A stretch of 64,000 nt of DNA from Marsupella aquatica (Eukaryota > Marchantiophyta), in contig OZ316892.1 in the NCBI GenBank assembly GCA_973895155.1, positions 24,800,001-24,864,000 of the forward strand, written 5' to 3'. Under the pieces are notes generated by a model. That model ran no database searches. It worked only from the letters and a program-made list of their open reading frames with translations, and was not told the origin of the DNA. Positions 46,033 through 56,428 of the stretch are shown here, piece after piece. A program made the translations under genes and the position numbers. The stretch's first letter is position 1, and every line of letters begins with the position of its first letter.

Positions 46033-49000
46033 CTACTTGTGATGCAATTGCAAAACCTGCAATACGTCACGGTGTCTAGAGAAACTCTCCAAAGGAATCA
46101 CTTTGGTAAATGCGTCAGCCGGGTTGAGTTTACCATCAATCTTGACTAGCTCAAACAAATTATCAGACACAGCCTGCCTGATAAAATGGTACCTGACGTC
46201 AATGTGCTTCACTCTGCTGTCCATCACCTGGTTCACAGCAAGGTGGAGCGCACTTTGACTATCACAATGGAGCTTCACATTCCCCTGTGGCAATCCCATT
46301 TCAGTGATAAGTCTATCCAACCAAATCGCTTCCTTTGCTGCTTCCGCAGCTGCAACATACTCCGCTTCTGTAGTAGACTGAGCAATACACTTCTGCAAAG
46401 TAGACCTCCAACTTATGCATCCACCGCCAAGTGTGAACACGTATCCTGTTGTTGATCTCCTTCGGTCCAAATCTTGTCCATAGTCAGAATCTACATAGCC
46501 AATCAATGATCTAGCATTCTTTGCATTCGCATCAAATAAAAGACCATGATCCACGGTACCCTTCAAGTACCTGATAATCCACTTCACTGCTTCCCAGTGT
46601 ACCTTCCCTGGATTCGACATGTACCTGCTCACCTTGCCCAGAGCCATGGCAAGATCAGGTCTAGTGCAAGTCATCAAATACATGAGACTCCCCACTGCCT
46701 TGTCATATGGAACCTTTGACATCAACCCCTTCTCTGTGTCATCCGTAGGACAGAACGCTGATGATAACTTGAAGTGTGGAGCCAACGGGGTACTTACTGG
46801 CTTGCTATTCTCCATGTTGAACCTTGCAATTACCTTCCTCGCATAACTGCTCTGCGTCAACCATAGCTTGCCAGCCTCCAAGTCCCTAGTGATCTCCATA
46901 CCCAAAATCCTCTTAGCTGGCCCTAAGTCCTTCATCTTAAACTCTGCACTAAGTAGTGCCTTGAGCTTAACAATCTCAGACCTATCCTTGGCTGCAATTA
47001 GCATGTCATCCACATAAAGTACTAAAACAATGAACCCAAAGACAACATTCTTCACCGGTTTCAAATACACACAAGGGTCAAATACACTTCTGTGAAAACC
47101 TTGTGACCGAATCCAATCGTCAAACCGCTTGTTCGACTGTCTTGGTGACTGCTTCAACCCATACAAGGATTTCAGCAATCTGCAAACCAATTCCTCCTGT
47201 CCTCTCTTCACAAAACCTAGCGGTTGTCTCATGAAGATCACCTCTTCCAATGTGCCATAGAGGAAAGCTGTGACAACATCCATCTGATCTAGGAGCAGAC
47301 CAAACATTACAACAAGTACACACAATAGTCGTATTGTAGAGTACTTAGCAACTGGTGAGAAGACCTCATTGTAATCCACACCTTTCTCTTGTGTGAATCC
47401 CTTTGCTACCAATCTAGCCTTGTAGACCTTCGATCCACCTCCTATGGAATTATCCTTCAGTTTGTAAATCCACTTGTTGTCCACCACTTGCTGACCCTTA
47501 GGCAGCTTAACAAGCTCCCAAGTTTTGTTGTCCTTTAGTGACTGCATCTCCGTTTGCATTGCTGCAGTCCATTTCTGCTTCTCCTTTGAAGCACTTGCCT
47601 CATGAAATGAAGAAGGTTCTCCTTCTTCCAAAATTAACGCATCACCCTCATCATCAGCTGTAAAATCATCCTCTTGCAGTTGAGATGAATCAACCCACTG
47701 TCCATACCTTGATGGAGCGCGTACAGTGCGACCAGATGTTCTTCTAGCCGATGACTCCGGTTGATCTGCGTGTGCTGGTACAATTTGAAGCTCAACAGCA
47801 TCCACTTGCTGCTCACCAGCATCAACAAACTCCTCTGGTTCCTCTGGCACAGGAACCAGCTCCATAATTGGAGCAACTCCTTCTCTCCGGTCATGCACCT
47901 CATAACCAATCTCCCCCTCAACGAGATCCGGGATAGGAGATTTTCCTTTGTCAGTACGGGAGACCTGAGTATTCTCCCCCTCCTTCAATAATCTGGATTC
48001 ATTGAAGGAAACATCCCTACTGACAACGAGCTTACAGGCAATAGGATCCCATAGCCTATAGGCTTTCACACCACTCTGGTACCCAAGAAAAACACATTTC
48101 CTGGAGGTAGGATCCAACTTGGTCCTATTCTGCTTTGGTGTGAGAGCATATGCATCACTTCCAAAAATTACCAAGCCATGATAGTCTGCTTGCCGCTTAT
48201 AGCGCATCTCAAACGGCGTTTTGAAATTGATAGCACTAGAAGGAGAAAGATTTACCAAATAAGCTGCGGTATTGACAGCTTCTGCCCAAAATTCTTGTGG
48301 TAAACCTGATTGGCTCAACATACTCCGTGACCGCTCCAACAGTGTCCGATTGAGCCTCTCAGCGACACCATTCTGCTGCGGAGTATAAACTGTGGTGAGA
48401 TGGCGAGTTATCCCCTGTTCTAAACAGTACTCTTCAAATTCCATTGAAGTGTACTCCCCGCCGTTGTCTGACCTCAGACTCTTCACCCTTGTATCCAAAC
48501 ACTTGATCGTGTTTCCAGTCTGATTCTCCACCTGGGCCTTCCACTTCTTAAAAATGGACAAGATATCAGACTTATGCGTCATGAAATAAATCCACACAAA
48601 TCTTGAGTAATCATCAATAAATGATACATAGTACAACTTTCCAGAGTGTGAGGGAGTCGGGGATGGACCCCACACGTCACTATGTATGTACTCAAGAACC
48701 GCTTTGGAACGATGAGTTCCAACACCAAAAGCACGACGATGCTGCTTTCCAAGAATGCAATGCTCACAAAACTCTAATTTACAAGATTGCAAATCAGAAA
48801 TGAGTCCATTCTTCCGTAAGATAGCCAAACCCTTCTCACTCATGTGGCCTAGCCGTGAATGCCACAGTTGAGTCATCTCCTCGTGAGACTTGGTTACATT
48901 GGCCTCTCCACATACAGTATTGCCCTGTAACACATACAAATTCTTTTGTCTACTCCCCTTCAAAATCACTGTCTCTCCCGACCTGACTTGAAGTTCACCA

Positions 49001-49305
49001 TCAATAACGCTCCATTGATGACCATTTGAATCCAACACACCGAGTGAAATCAGATTCTTACGCATGCCAGGTACATACCTGACTCCGGACACTGTGCGCA
49101 CAGCGCCATCAAACATTTGAATCTTCACAGACCCAATTCCCTCAATTTGACAGGAGTGATAATTTCCCATCAGAACTGAACCGTTTGAAATAGAGTAAGA
49201 ACTGAAAAACTCACGAATGTAACAAATATGAAAAGAGCAAGCACAATCAAGAATCCACACATCATCTGCTCTCCTAGATGACGTGCACAGGGCATACCCC
49301 CAGCT
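46033..49305 (-). CDS. Copia pol: protease, integrase, reverse transcriptase, RNase H
   Basis: The frame is open from the codon after the gag stop (TGA at 49308-49306) to 46033, about 1090 codons, with no further stop. Order of domains, counted from the valine at 49260: protease motif WILDCACSFH at ~2-11; integrase zinc finger HSRLGH..CEHC near 134-170; integrase core with HSDVWGP, FIDDYSR, RSDNGGEYTS and PQQNGVAERLNRTLLE; reverse transcriptase with WIYKLK, KARLVAKGFTQ, QMDVVTAFLYG and YVDDML; RNase H with GYVDSDY, STTEAEYVA and LHCDSQSALHL. All metal-binding Asp/Glu positions are present. The protease site reads Asp-Cys-Ala where Asp-Ser/Thr-Gly/Ala is usual. Pol has no good ATG; it is in the same frame as gag and would normally be made as a Gag-Pol polyprotein, so here it depends on passing the TGA. 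Confidence 0.95.
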   Translation of the reverse strand, partial: SWGYALCTSSRRADDVWILDCACSFHICYIREFFSSYSISNGSVLMGNYHSCQIEGIGSVKIQMFDGAVRTVSGVRYVPGMRKNLISLGVLDSNGHQWSVIDGELQVRSGETVILKGSRQKNLYVLQGNTVCGEANVTKSHEEMTQLWHSRLGHMSEKGLAILRKNGLISDLQSCKLEFCEHCILGKQHRRAFGVGTHRSKAVLEYIHSDVWGPSPTPSHSGKLYYVSFIDDYSRFVWIYFMTHKSDILSIFKKWKAQVENQTGNTIKCLDTRVKSLRSDNGGEYTSMEFEEYCLEQGITRHLTTVYTPQQNGVAERLNRTLLERSRSMLSQSGLPQEFWAEAVNTAAYLVNLSPSSAINFKTPFEMRYKRQADYHGLVIFGSDAYALTPKQNRTKLDPTSRKCVFLGYQSGVKAYRLWDPIACKLVVSRDVSFNESRLLKEGENTQVSRTDKGKSPIPDLVEGEIGYEVHDRREGVAPIMELVPVPEEPEEFVDAGEQQVDAVELQIVPAHADQPESSARRTSGRTVRAPSRYGQWVDSSQLQEDDFTADDEGDALILEEGEPSSFHEASASKEKQKWTAAMQTEMQSLKDNKTWELVKLPKGQQVVDNKWIYKLKDNSIGGGSKVYKARLVAKGFTQEKGVDYNEVFSPVAKYSTIRLLCVLVVMFGLLLDQMDVVTAFLYGTLEEVIFMRQPLGFVKRGQEELVCRLLKSLYGLKQSPRQSNKRFDDWIRSQGFHRSVFDPCVYLKPVKNVVFGFIVLVLYVDDMLIAAKDRSEIVKLKALLSAEFKMKDLGPAKRILGMEITRDLEAGKLWLTQSSYARKVIARFNMENSKPVSTPLAPHFKLSSAFCPTDDTEKGLMSKVPYDKAVGSLMYLMTCTRPDLAMALGKVSRYMSNPGKVHWEAVKWIIRYLKGTVDHGLLFDANAKNARSLIGYVDSDYGQDLDRRRSTTGYVFTLGGGCISWRSTLQKCIAQSTTEAEYVAAAEAAKEAIWLDRLITEMGLPQGNVKLHCDSQSALHLAVNQVMDSRVKHIDVRYHFIRQAVSDNLFELVKIDGKLNPADAFTKVIPLESFSRHRDVLQVLQLHHK

Positions 49306-50340
49306 TCATAAAACATACTCATCATTGAGTAAATCAGCTTCTCCATCAGCCCTAGCCACATTTGCCGATGAAGTTTCCGCTGCCTTTCCCTTACAGTCTC
49401 GCTTGAAGTGTCCAACTTGGTTGCACTTCCAACATGTCACCTGCCTCCTCTGAGGGGATTTACCCTTGGACTTAGATCTGGATTTAGATCTAAACTGGGT
49501 TCTATGGTCCCCAGTTGGTCGCTGCATACTCCTCCCACGGTTAACATTGAGGGCAGCACCAGATGATGAAGGCTGTGACGTGATGTGCATCTTCTGCTGA
49601 AGATCATCACTAAGCAGAGAACTTACCACGTCATTGTATGAAATGGTATCCCTATCACGATGCAACAACACTCGTGATAGGGACTGGTAAGATGGAGGCA
49701 ATGAACTAAGAAGCTGCAGAGCCTTCGTCTCATCATTCAAAGTCTCCCCAAGGTTTTCCAAGTCAACGACCATGTCGTTGAAAGCATCCACATGGTCTTG
49801 CAACTTCGTACCAGATTCCTTCATCCTGAAACTCATCAGTTTGTAGGAAGTGTAGAGCCGGTTCGACAACTCCTTGCGGTGATACTTGCTCTGCAATTCC
49901 GCAAATAAGGACATGCAATCCTTATGTGCACCCAACTGCTTGATGATGGGAGGCATGAGATAGAGTGTAACACACCACACTCCCTGCTCCTGCATGCGGT
50001 CCCATTGTTTCTCATCAACATCGTCTTCACGAGGGCTCAGCAGTTGGCCCATCCCTGACGCATAAAGCACTCCCTTCACCTGCTTCTCCCATAGCAAGTA
50101 GTCAGAGCGCCCATCATACTTTGTCACTTCATACTTGGGTCCCCCAAGCTTGAAAGTCCCCATCTTCTTCTTTACCGTGAGCTCCGGTAGTAGTACTGCT
50201 TCCTCCACCACACGCCGCACCGGTGATGGTATCGGTGTCACGTGCTCTTCCTCCTGCTCCTCTCTCTGCCCCTGAAACCTCCGCGGTGACCCTCGTGCTT
50301 CAAGTTCCACGTCTTCGAAAAACTCCTCCGAATCACTCAT
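49306..50340 (-). CDS. Copia gag with CCHC zinc knuckle
   Basis: A 344-codon frame from an ATG to TGA. The N-terminus is acidic and low-complexity, followed by YDGRSDYLLWEKQVKGVL, the typical start of copia gag, then a UBN2-type helical region with TSYKLMSFRMKE and ALQLLSSLPPSYQSL. A basic Ser/Arg/Lys stretch leads to the nucleic-acid-binding knuckle CWKCNQVGHFKRDC (CX2CX4HX4C) near residues 305-318. Gag forms the particle that packages element RNA. It ends DEYVL then TGA; the next codons in frame lead into the protease. Confidence 0.95.
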   Translation of the reverse strand: MSDSEEFFEDVELEARGSPRRFQGQREEQEEEHVTPIPSPVRRVVEEAVLLPELTVKKKMGTFKLGGPKYEVTKYDGRSDYLLWEKQVKGVLYASGMGQLLSPREDDVDEKQWDRMQEQGVWCVTLYLMPPIIKQLGAHKDCMSLFAELQSKYHRKELSNRLYTSYKLMSFRMKESGTKLQDHVDAFNDMVVDLENLGETLNDETKALQLLSSLPPSYQSLSRVLLHRDRDTISYNDVVSSLLSDDLQQKMHITSQPSSSGAALNVNRGRSMQRPTGDHRTQFRSKSRSKSKGKSPQRRQVTCWKCNQVGHFKRDCKGKAAETSSANVARADGEADLLNDEYVL

Positions 50341-51480
50341 ATGAGAAAGTCACAAAAAATGTTGTTTTTCACAACTTCTCAAAAAACTCGAAACTCAACA
50401 CCGCCGCGTAGCCCACAAAGCTAGGAGTCCAATACTGAAAACCGAAATCAAAATCAAAATTTGACGGAAAAGTTATTCAAATTTCGGTCGAGGTGGGTAA
50501 AACCTTGGGAAACTCCCCCGTTTTGACCACCTCAGGGAATAACCGAAATACCAAGTACAACCCGTTGTCGGAATTGCGATGTGATTGGTGCGCTGCATTG
50601 CCAACTTCAATAGCTACGACCTCGCCGAAAAATAACCAAAAAAGTTACCGTTCGGCGGATGAAATCTTTGTCGGACGGTCAAAAAATAGCTCTCTGGTTT
50701 TTTGGAATATTCTATGACCCTTGTACAGGCCCTGTGGGAATTTTGGAAGAACAATCGAGGGGCTGACATGTGTCCTCGAACCCCCAAAACCCCCTACCAC
50801 CCTTCGTCGTCGAAATCTGGTCGCGCGCGCAGAAAATACACACGGCAGAATGTACCCCTCGACACCAAACGCAAGATATCTCACTCGGGTTTTGACTAAA
50901 TCAAGATCCGATTTCAGATTTGGAAACTAGACTCCGAGGCGATGAAGATCGATATAAGAAGCACCCAAAACAAGGAAAGAACGAGGGAGAAAAAAATTGG
51001 TAAAGATGACAGATTTCTCTCAATTGCCATAGCCAATTTCGAATCAGTTTTTCAAAGAGAAAAAAATGGTACCTTGTCAACAACGAATGTTGATCAATTG
51101 CACTTGGTGCCGTCACCAAGTCCAACAAGGTAATTGATTTTGCTTAGCCTTCCTCTTTGCATCAAAGAGCCAATCCCAGACTCAAAAACAATCGTCTTGC
51201 CTCAATCTCTCCGTTGAGTCAAAACACTTGACGCTTCTCCCTCCGAGTCGATTGCCAACTTTCTTCACAAAATCCAGAACGACGAAAACTTAGATCTCTC
51301 TGCACCACGAGCTCCGTTCAACGATTTCTTCACACCGTTAGAAAGCTCTTGCCCTGATCTATCCGTTGAGCCCATAAACTCCAAGTTCCATGCGATGGAA
51401 CTCTGGAAAATCCACCAACACTCAACGCTGGAAAAACCGTCATGAAATCCCGTCACGAACACACGTCACCTCCCAAGCAT
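50341..51480 (-). other. 5' leader of the copia element
   Basis: About 1.1 kb between PBS and gag ATG on the minus strand. No long frame fits on the minus strand and no extra gene is recognised. Long untranslated leaders of this size are seen in some plant copia lineages. Confidence 0.7.
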
Positions 51481-51492
51481 GCTCTGATACCA
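51481..51492 (-). promoter_or_regulatory. Primer-binding site for initiator tRNA-Met
   Basis: On the minus strand 'TGGTATCAGAGC' begins two bases after the 5' LTR. It is complementary to the 3' end of plant initiator tRNA-Met, the usual primer of Ty1-copia elements. Confidence 0.95.
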
Positions 51493-51494
51493 AT

Positions 51495-51933
51495 TGTTGA
51501 GCATAGACGACGATCGCAACGGCAAGCCCATGAACCATCCAACGCACAATAGTCGACACAAGAGATACGTGGTTCACCTCCTTGAGGCTACGTCCACGGG
51601 AACACACAAGAGAGCTTTACTGAACTCTAAGCCCGTCGGCTATACCGAGTCTCCACAGTGTAAGCTCTCCCTATCTCTCAAGTGGCTCCATAACAATGAG
51701 CCTTGGTTCTGCCTCTCCAAGCACACATGCCTCTTATGATATAGTGTGCAACTTAGTTGTACCTAACCACATAGTTGTACCTAACCACATAGTTGTACCT
51801 AATCACGTAGTTGTACCTAACCACATAGTTGTACCTAATCACGTAGTTGTACCTAACCACGTAGTTGTACCAACCCACGTTGTTGTACCAACCACGTCAT
51901 ACCTAACCTAGACGTAAGAGTAAATACCCAACA
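51495..51933 (-). repeat. 5' LTR with 18-bp internal repeat
   Basis: 439 bp, the same as the 3' LTR except for two fewer 18-bp units (about eight, at 51755-51890). It must contain the element's promoter. Confidence 0.96.
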
Positions 51934-53939
51934 ATTGGGTGGGCCTCTTTTTGCCATTGCCCATTTTACAGCTTTACGGGAAGCTGCCATGGCCCACCCC
52001 CAGTGTATCTTCCCCTCCCTTTTAGATGACACCCACATCATTGGTCCTCCTGCCGCGGTTACTTCTGCCCTCGCCACTCTTTCCACCCATTTGATGGGCC
52101 TCGGTTTACGAGTTCAGCCTGTGAAGAGTCGTGCATGGAGTCCAGCTGGGTTACCCTCTGATCTTGTGCTTCCCCCAGGGTTCTTACGTCCAGCCGATGG
52201 TCTTCGGGTCCTTGGCTCCCCAGTCGGTACCGCCTCCTTTTGCTCATCTTTCATCGCTGACTCTTTACAGGCTGCCTTAGCCCATACTCCTTTGCTCCCT
52301 AAGTTAGCAGATTCTCAGGCAGCATTTGGGATGTTGTTGAGGTGCATCCACCCTCGTGCGTCTTATCTGGCTAGGACGCATCCCCCTACCGAGGATCTTT
52401 GTCTCCACCTTCGAGCATTTGATGTCTCCATTCGTCAGACCCTGGCCTCTCTTTTAGGTCCGGGTACGTTGCTCTCATCTCCGTGGCTTCATCGACAACT
52501 CAGTCTTCCTATTTCGCAGGGTGGTTTTGGGCTTACTTCCATTGAGAGCCTTGCACCTTTGGCCTTTTTGGGTGCATGGGCGGCCGCCTTCTCGTTGTTG
52601 GCCGATCGTTTTCTTATTGAGGATCGCCCTTTTTTACTTTCATCTCTCATGGAGGTAGAGGAGGGTTCCCTCCCGTTTCAGGTTCATTTGCGCGCAGCGC
52701 GGTCCTCATTACCAGATCCCGTTCGCGCCGCGTTACCTTCTTTCCAGGAGTTTTTATCCTTGGATCCCGTTCGTCTTCAGGCAGACCTCGCTGGGCGTAT
52801 GCACACTTTCACCCTTTCCAGCATCCTCTCCGAGGCACCTGACACGGACCGAGCTCGGATTCTTTCTTCCGGAGGGAAGGGCGCAGGTGGATGGCTTCAG
52901 GCCAATCCAGTCATTCCTCATTTGCGGATGTCTTCAACGGAGTTCTCCACAGCCATGCGTCTTCGTCTGGGGCTGCCCCACCCACTTCTTGCAGGTTTAC
53001 CTCCTTCTTGCACTTGTGGGAAGCCTTGTGATGCCACAGGTGTCCATCTTCTTCGGTGCAGTTTGGGAGGTGAAACCATTATTGTTCACGACGTTGTGCG
53101 AGATGCGACTGCTTAGGTTCTCTCTGGCTCTTTGGTATGCGTGCGGCGGGAGGTGGTACTCGAGTTACCTGGTCCTCCATCACAGCGGTTACGGGTGGAT
53201 CTTACCATGGTCCGTGAGGGTCAACGTACTTTGGCAGATGTTGTGGTGGCAAACCCATTGCGCCAAGACATCATTGGGACAGCGGCAACTACGGCAGGGG
53301 CAGCAGCGTCACGTGCGGCAACAACGAAGGAGGCCAAATATGCTGCACGAGCTTCATCCAACAGCTTCCTCCCCCTTGCTGTGGAGCTATTTGGGCGTCT
53401 TCATCCTCAGTTTGATGGGCTTCTTCGGCAAGCTGCCCGGGATGTTCATGGCCGAATGGGTCCCACCGGACCCCCGCTTTCTATTTTGACCACACACTTT
53501 CGCCAACGCATTTCAGTCACCTTACAGCGTGCTCAAGCTCGGGCCATCTATCGTCGATCTCTTACAGTGGGTGCTAGTGTGCCTCCGCAGCGGCTAGCTC
53601 CCCTTGAGGATGTTCCAATCCCACTTGCCGATCTAGTTTTGACTCTTGATGTGGACCATTAGCTTTTTGCCACAATCGGTAGGAATGATGAGGACCTCGG
53701 TCCGCTTGGGTTAGTTTTAGTCTCTCTCTCTTTCTTGGTTTTTAGGGGTTCCCTATTGTTCATTTCTTACTTTTAGTTCCTCTTTCTTGGTGTTTAGTGG
53801 TTCCCTTTTGCTCACTTCTTTTTCGATTGGTTTTGTCCACTTGGGCCCTCTTTTGTTTGTTCATTTGTACTCTGTTTGGTCCCTTTGTATATAAAAAGTG
53901 TGTATATATATTTTTATATACTTATCTGGAAAGAAACCT

Positions 53940-54175
53940 TGTGAAGGAAAACGACCATTTTTGGCCAATAAAAAAAGGGAAAAGAGAACAAACACCAAAG
54001 TGTGATTACACAAAAGTCTCGACAGCTCACAACTTTGGCTTGTGCCCATTTAAAAACAGATTTTGCAATTTCGCTATTAAACTACACGAAAGTCTTGTAC
54101 CAACTACAGCTCACAACTTTTGGCTTAGCCCATTTAATAACAGATTTTGCAAATTAGCTATTAAACTATACCTTT
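53940..54175. repeat. ~115-bp duplication
   Basis: 'cagctcacaactttggctt' near 54024 recurs as 'cagctcacaacttttggctt' near 54108, each followed by 'gcccattta..aacagattttgcaa' and 'gctattaaacta'. It lies just past the end of the non-LTR element. Confidence 0.8.
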
Positions 54176-56428
54176 AAGACATTCGATCTATCCACACAAG
54201 ACGCGTTCCCTACTTTTTGGAGTGGTTTGGCGGGCCAGGGATAATTATGCTCCCTTCTAGATATCCTGGTTATTCTACAGCTCTTACGAATCATCTTGAG
54301 GGTCCAGCCGTCCAGACTTGGTCGAGATTGCACCTAGACTAGATTTTTTCTTTCCATCCATCTAATGGATAAACATACTTAAATTCAGGTAATCGCATAC
54401 GCTGACGTGTGGGTCCCGACTCTGAGTCCCCGATGTGCCCAAATGGTCTTTCGGTCTAATGGATAAGAAATTGATGCTCCCATGCACCAAGTAACCAGTG
54501 AACCATGCAATTGTCATAGACCGTGACACTTTTAAAGATCTTCAATATCCTATCAGTGTTTGTTCCTCAGGGGGCTCAGCAAGTTGGAAGACTTTCAAAC
54601 TAGTCTAATATCTCTAGTTCTCATTTAAGATTAAATTTATGTTCTAGAGATTACTTAACTTTCAATATACACAATTTGCTTTAGAAAGGTTTAGAAGGAC
54701 TGACTTTAATATTCATTCCCTCCATATAAATGTAACTAACTTTGGGGGTTATTCATTTTTGGGGTCGGTAGATCTTCACTATACACACTTGCTTTGGAAT
54801 GTTTGTCCATGACTAACTTTGATATTCATTCCCGCCATAATCGAATGTGATTTTAATTTTGGGGATGATTCTTTTGGGGGTTTGGTAGAAACTGCTTGGA
54901 AATAACCTTCCACTGGACCTAAGGGCATCCTCCAATTTCATTGACCTACAGTCCAAGTTTCCAAACATCATCCTCCTTGTCATGTCTTGTCGCATTTCAA
55001 CTCATTGGTGTCATATGTGCTACCTGAGCAAAGCAGATGAATTTTCTGGTCCATCTGGATTAAAGAATTATATACTATTCTGGCAAGCATGGACATCATC
55101 CGGGCGGACCGGGCTTCAATTTGAATGGATCAGCTCTAATTCAGGTAATCGGCATTTGCTAAAGTGTGGGTCCCGAGTCCGAATCCCGACGCACGCAAAT
55201 GGCGAGGGACGCCAGTCGTGTGGGATACCGGCGAACATTATATTGCTAAATTTGGAGGGTCCATTAAACGTCTCGGCCACGCTGCATTTAGATAACGGTT
55301 TCCGTACATATTATGGGGTTCCACGGATTGGGTGCTGTACTGGAGGCTGGCGATCGTGGCTGTAGCGAATTGGACAATTGAAATCGACGGTGAAAGTTTT
55401 GCCGTCAGTACGGTCCAGAATCCGCTCCTTTAGTAGTTAGTACGTCTTTCACACGATGTCGTCCTTCGCAGGTATTTATCGGGATCTTGGACGTTCGACA
55501 GTGAGCAGTTCATAAAGACTTACAGTCTGATTTTGGAATATAGTTTAGGGTATTTGTAATTTTTAAGGTCTTATTGCACTGATCCCCATCATCCGTACAG
55601 TCTAAATTTTGACCGTTATAAACAAAGGCTGGTGCACAAACATGAATTACTTTCATTTCAACTTAATATTATTCTGCTGTTTCATTTTTTTAAATAAAAA
55701 ACAATGTACGAAGAAAGTCAGTGTTTACACTGGAATCTAGAATATTCTTAAATTTGAACGACAACAATTCTGGCGGTTTCACGAGGACTGATATATTTTG
55801 TTACGGTAATTATTCATTGCAAATGATGGCGCTTGGGTACACACAGTCCATTGAAGAATTAAATATTGTCACGATGCTAGAATTTTTATTAAGCACGGAT
55901 AGACCTAGCCTTTGTCTGTGAAGTCAGGATGGACTTGAGAAACCAGGAAGGACCATCGTGAGACTTCTAAATTTGCTTGGATATTATTCTTAGAGTTCTG
56001 TAATTGGCCAGAGAATGGTTATAGTTCGTTTTGGTTGATTTAGTGATACCCAATGGTTTCAGCCTGCCCCATGGATCTGTCTAATGTCTCATGTTCTCTC
56101 TAACTTTGTTAAAGTTGAAGGGAGGGTCCCTGCTGTGCATCTTTTTGCTTTTCAAGAAGGAGAATACAAAAATTGACCTGTCACTTCCTAGAGTTTGCTT
56201 TGAGATTTCATCACCACCTCTCATATAAGGAGATAGGTCCCAACTTTGGATTTATGTCATGGAAAGGTCACTTGTACAACAAATCTCGATCCCAATCCTA
56301 AATGGGCTACTCCCAATACTACACGGATTGGAGTGGATACCCCAAAAATTTTATGTGGATAGTGTAAGTTTGGCCAAAGTTTATACCACATAGTGAGATG
56401 GTATTTTGAAAGTACCTCCTGTCTCTAC
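54176..56428. other. Gene-free DNA with dispersed duplications
   Basis: 'attcaggtaatcg' plus 'gtgtgggtcccga' occur at about 54385-54450 and again at 55139-55203, a ~65-bp dispersed repeat. 'attcattccc.ccata' with 'tttggggg' is duplicated at about 54710-54775 and 54825-54890. No coding sequence is recognised. Confidence 0.45.

Larger units (their letters stand above)
45367..51933 (-). mobile_element. Complete Ty1-copia LTR retrotransposon (sense minus)
   Basis: Two LTRs (475 and 439 bp) that differ visibly only in the number of an 18-bp unit bound 5.65 kb of internal DNA carrying PBS, gag, pol and PPT in the right order on the minus strand. Both LTRs run TGTTG..CAACA. Flanks are 'tttgg' (45362-45366) and 'attgg' (51934-51938), a 5-bp target duplication with one substitution. 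The near-identity of the LTRs means a recent insertion. Confidence 0.97.
43695..53662 (+). pseudogene. Reverse transcriptase plus PD-(D/E)XK-like endonuclease ORF, split by insertion and one nonsense codon
   Basis: Coding sequence lies at 43695-45366 and 51939-53662; together they make 3396 nt in one frame (1131 residues) with a single TAG at 53114-53116, where the second copy in the window has CAG. Order of parts: Pro-rich N-terminus; a CPDC..HH..CH zinc finger near residues 110-130; RT with GGPSGYVFEHFR, GVRPIAIGEVFLR, motif A VVLQVDVSNAFNTVSR, motif B EGTRQGDPLGGPLFA and motif C LLDDTHI; then CTCGKPCDATGVHLLRC (CCHC type); then RVDLTMV, LADVVVANP, KEAKYAA and FLPLAVELFG, which fit a restriction-like endonuclease. 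RT catalytic Asp residues are intact. The family nicks its target and primes reverse transcription there. The start is the first in-frame ATG; the copia insertion cuts motif B. Confidence 0.87.
43080..53915 (+). mobile_element. RLE-type non-LTR retrotransposon, interrupted by a copia element
   Basis: The element runs from a repeat-bearing 5' region (about 43080 on; true 5' end not located), through one long ORF, to a T-rich 3' UTR ending near 53915 in 'tatataaaaagtgtgtatat'. The truncated copy at 58301-59661 shares the same ORF end and 3' UTR and ends at the equivalent point, which fixes the 3' boundary. Positions 45367-51938 are a later copia insertion plus one target copy. Without it the element is about 4.3 kb. 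Confidence 0.85.

Noticed and set aside
46186-46455. Plus-strand frames within the copia element (for example 46186-46455 and 47761-47991)
   Set aside because: Antisense shadows of the intact pol frame.
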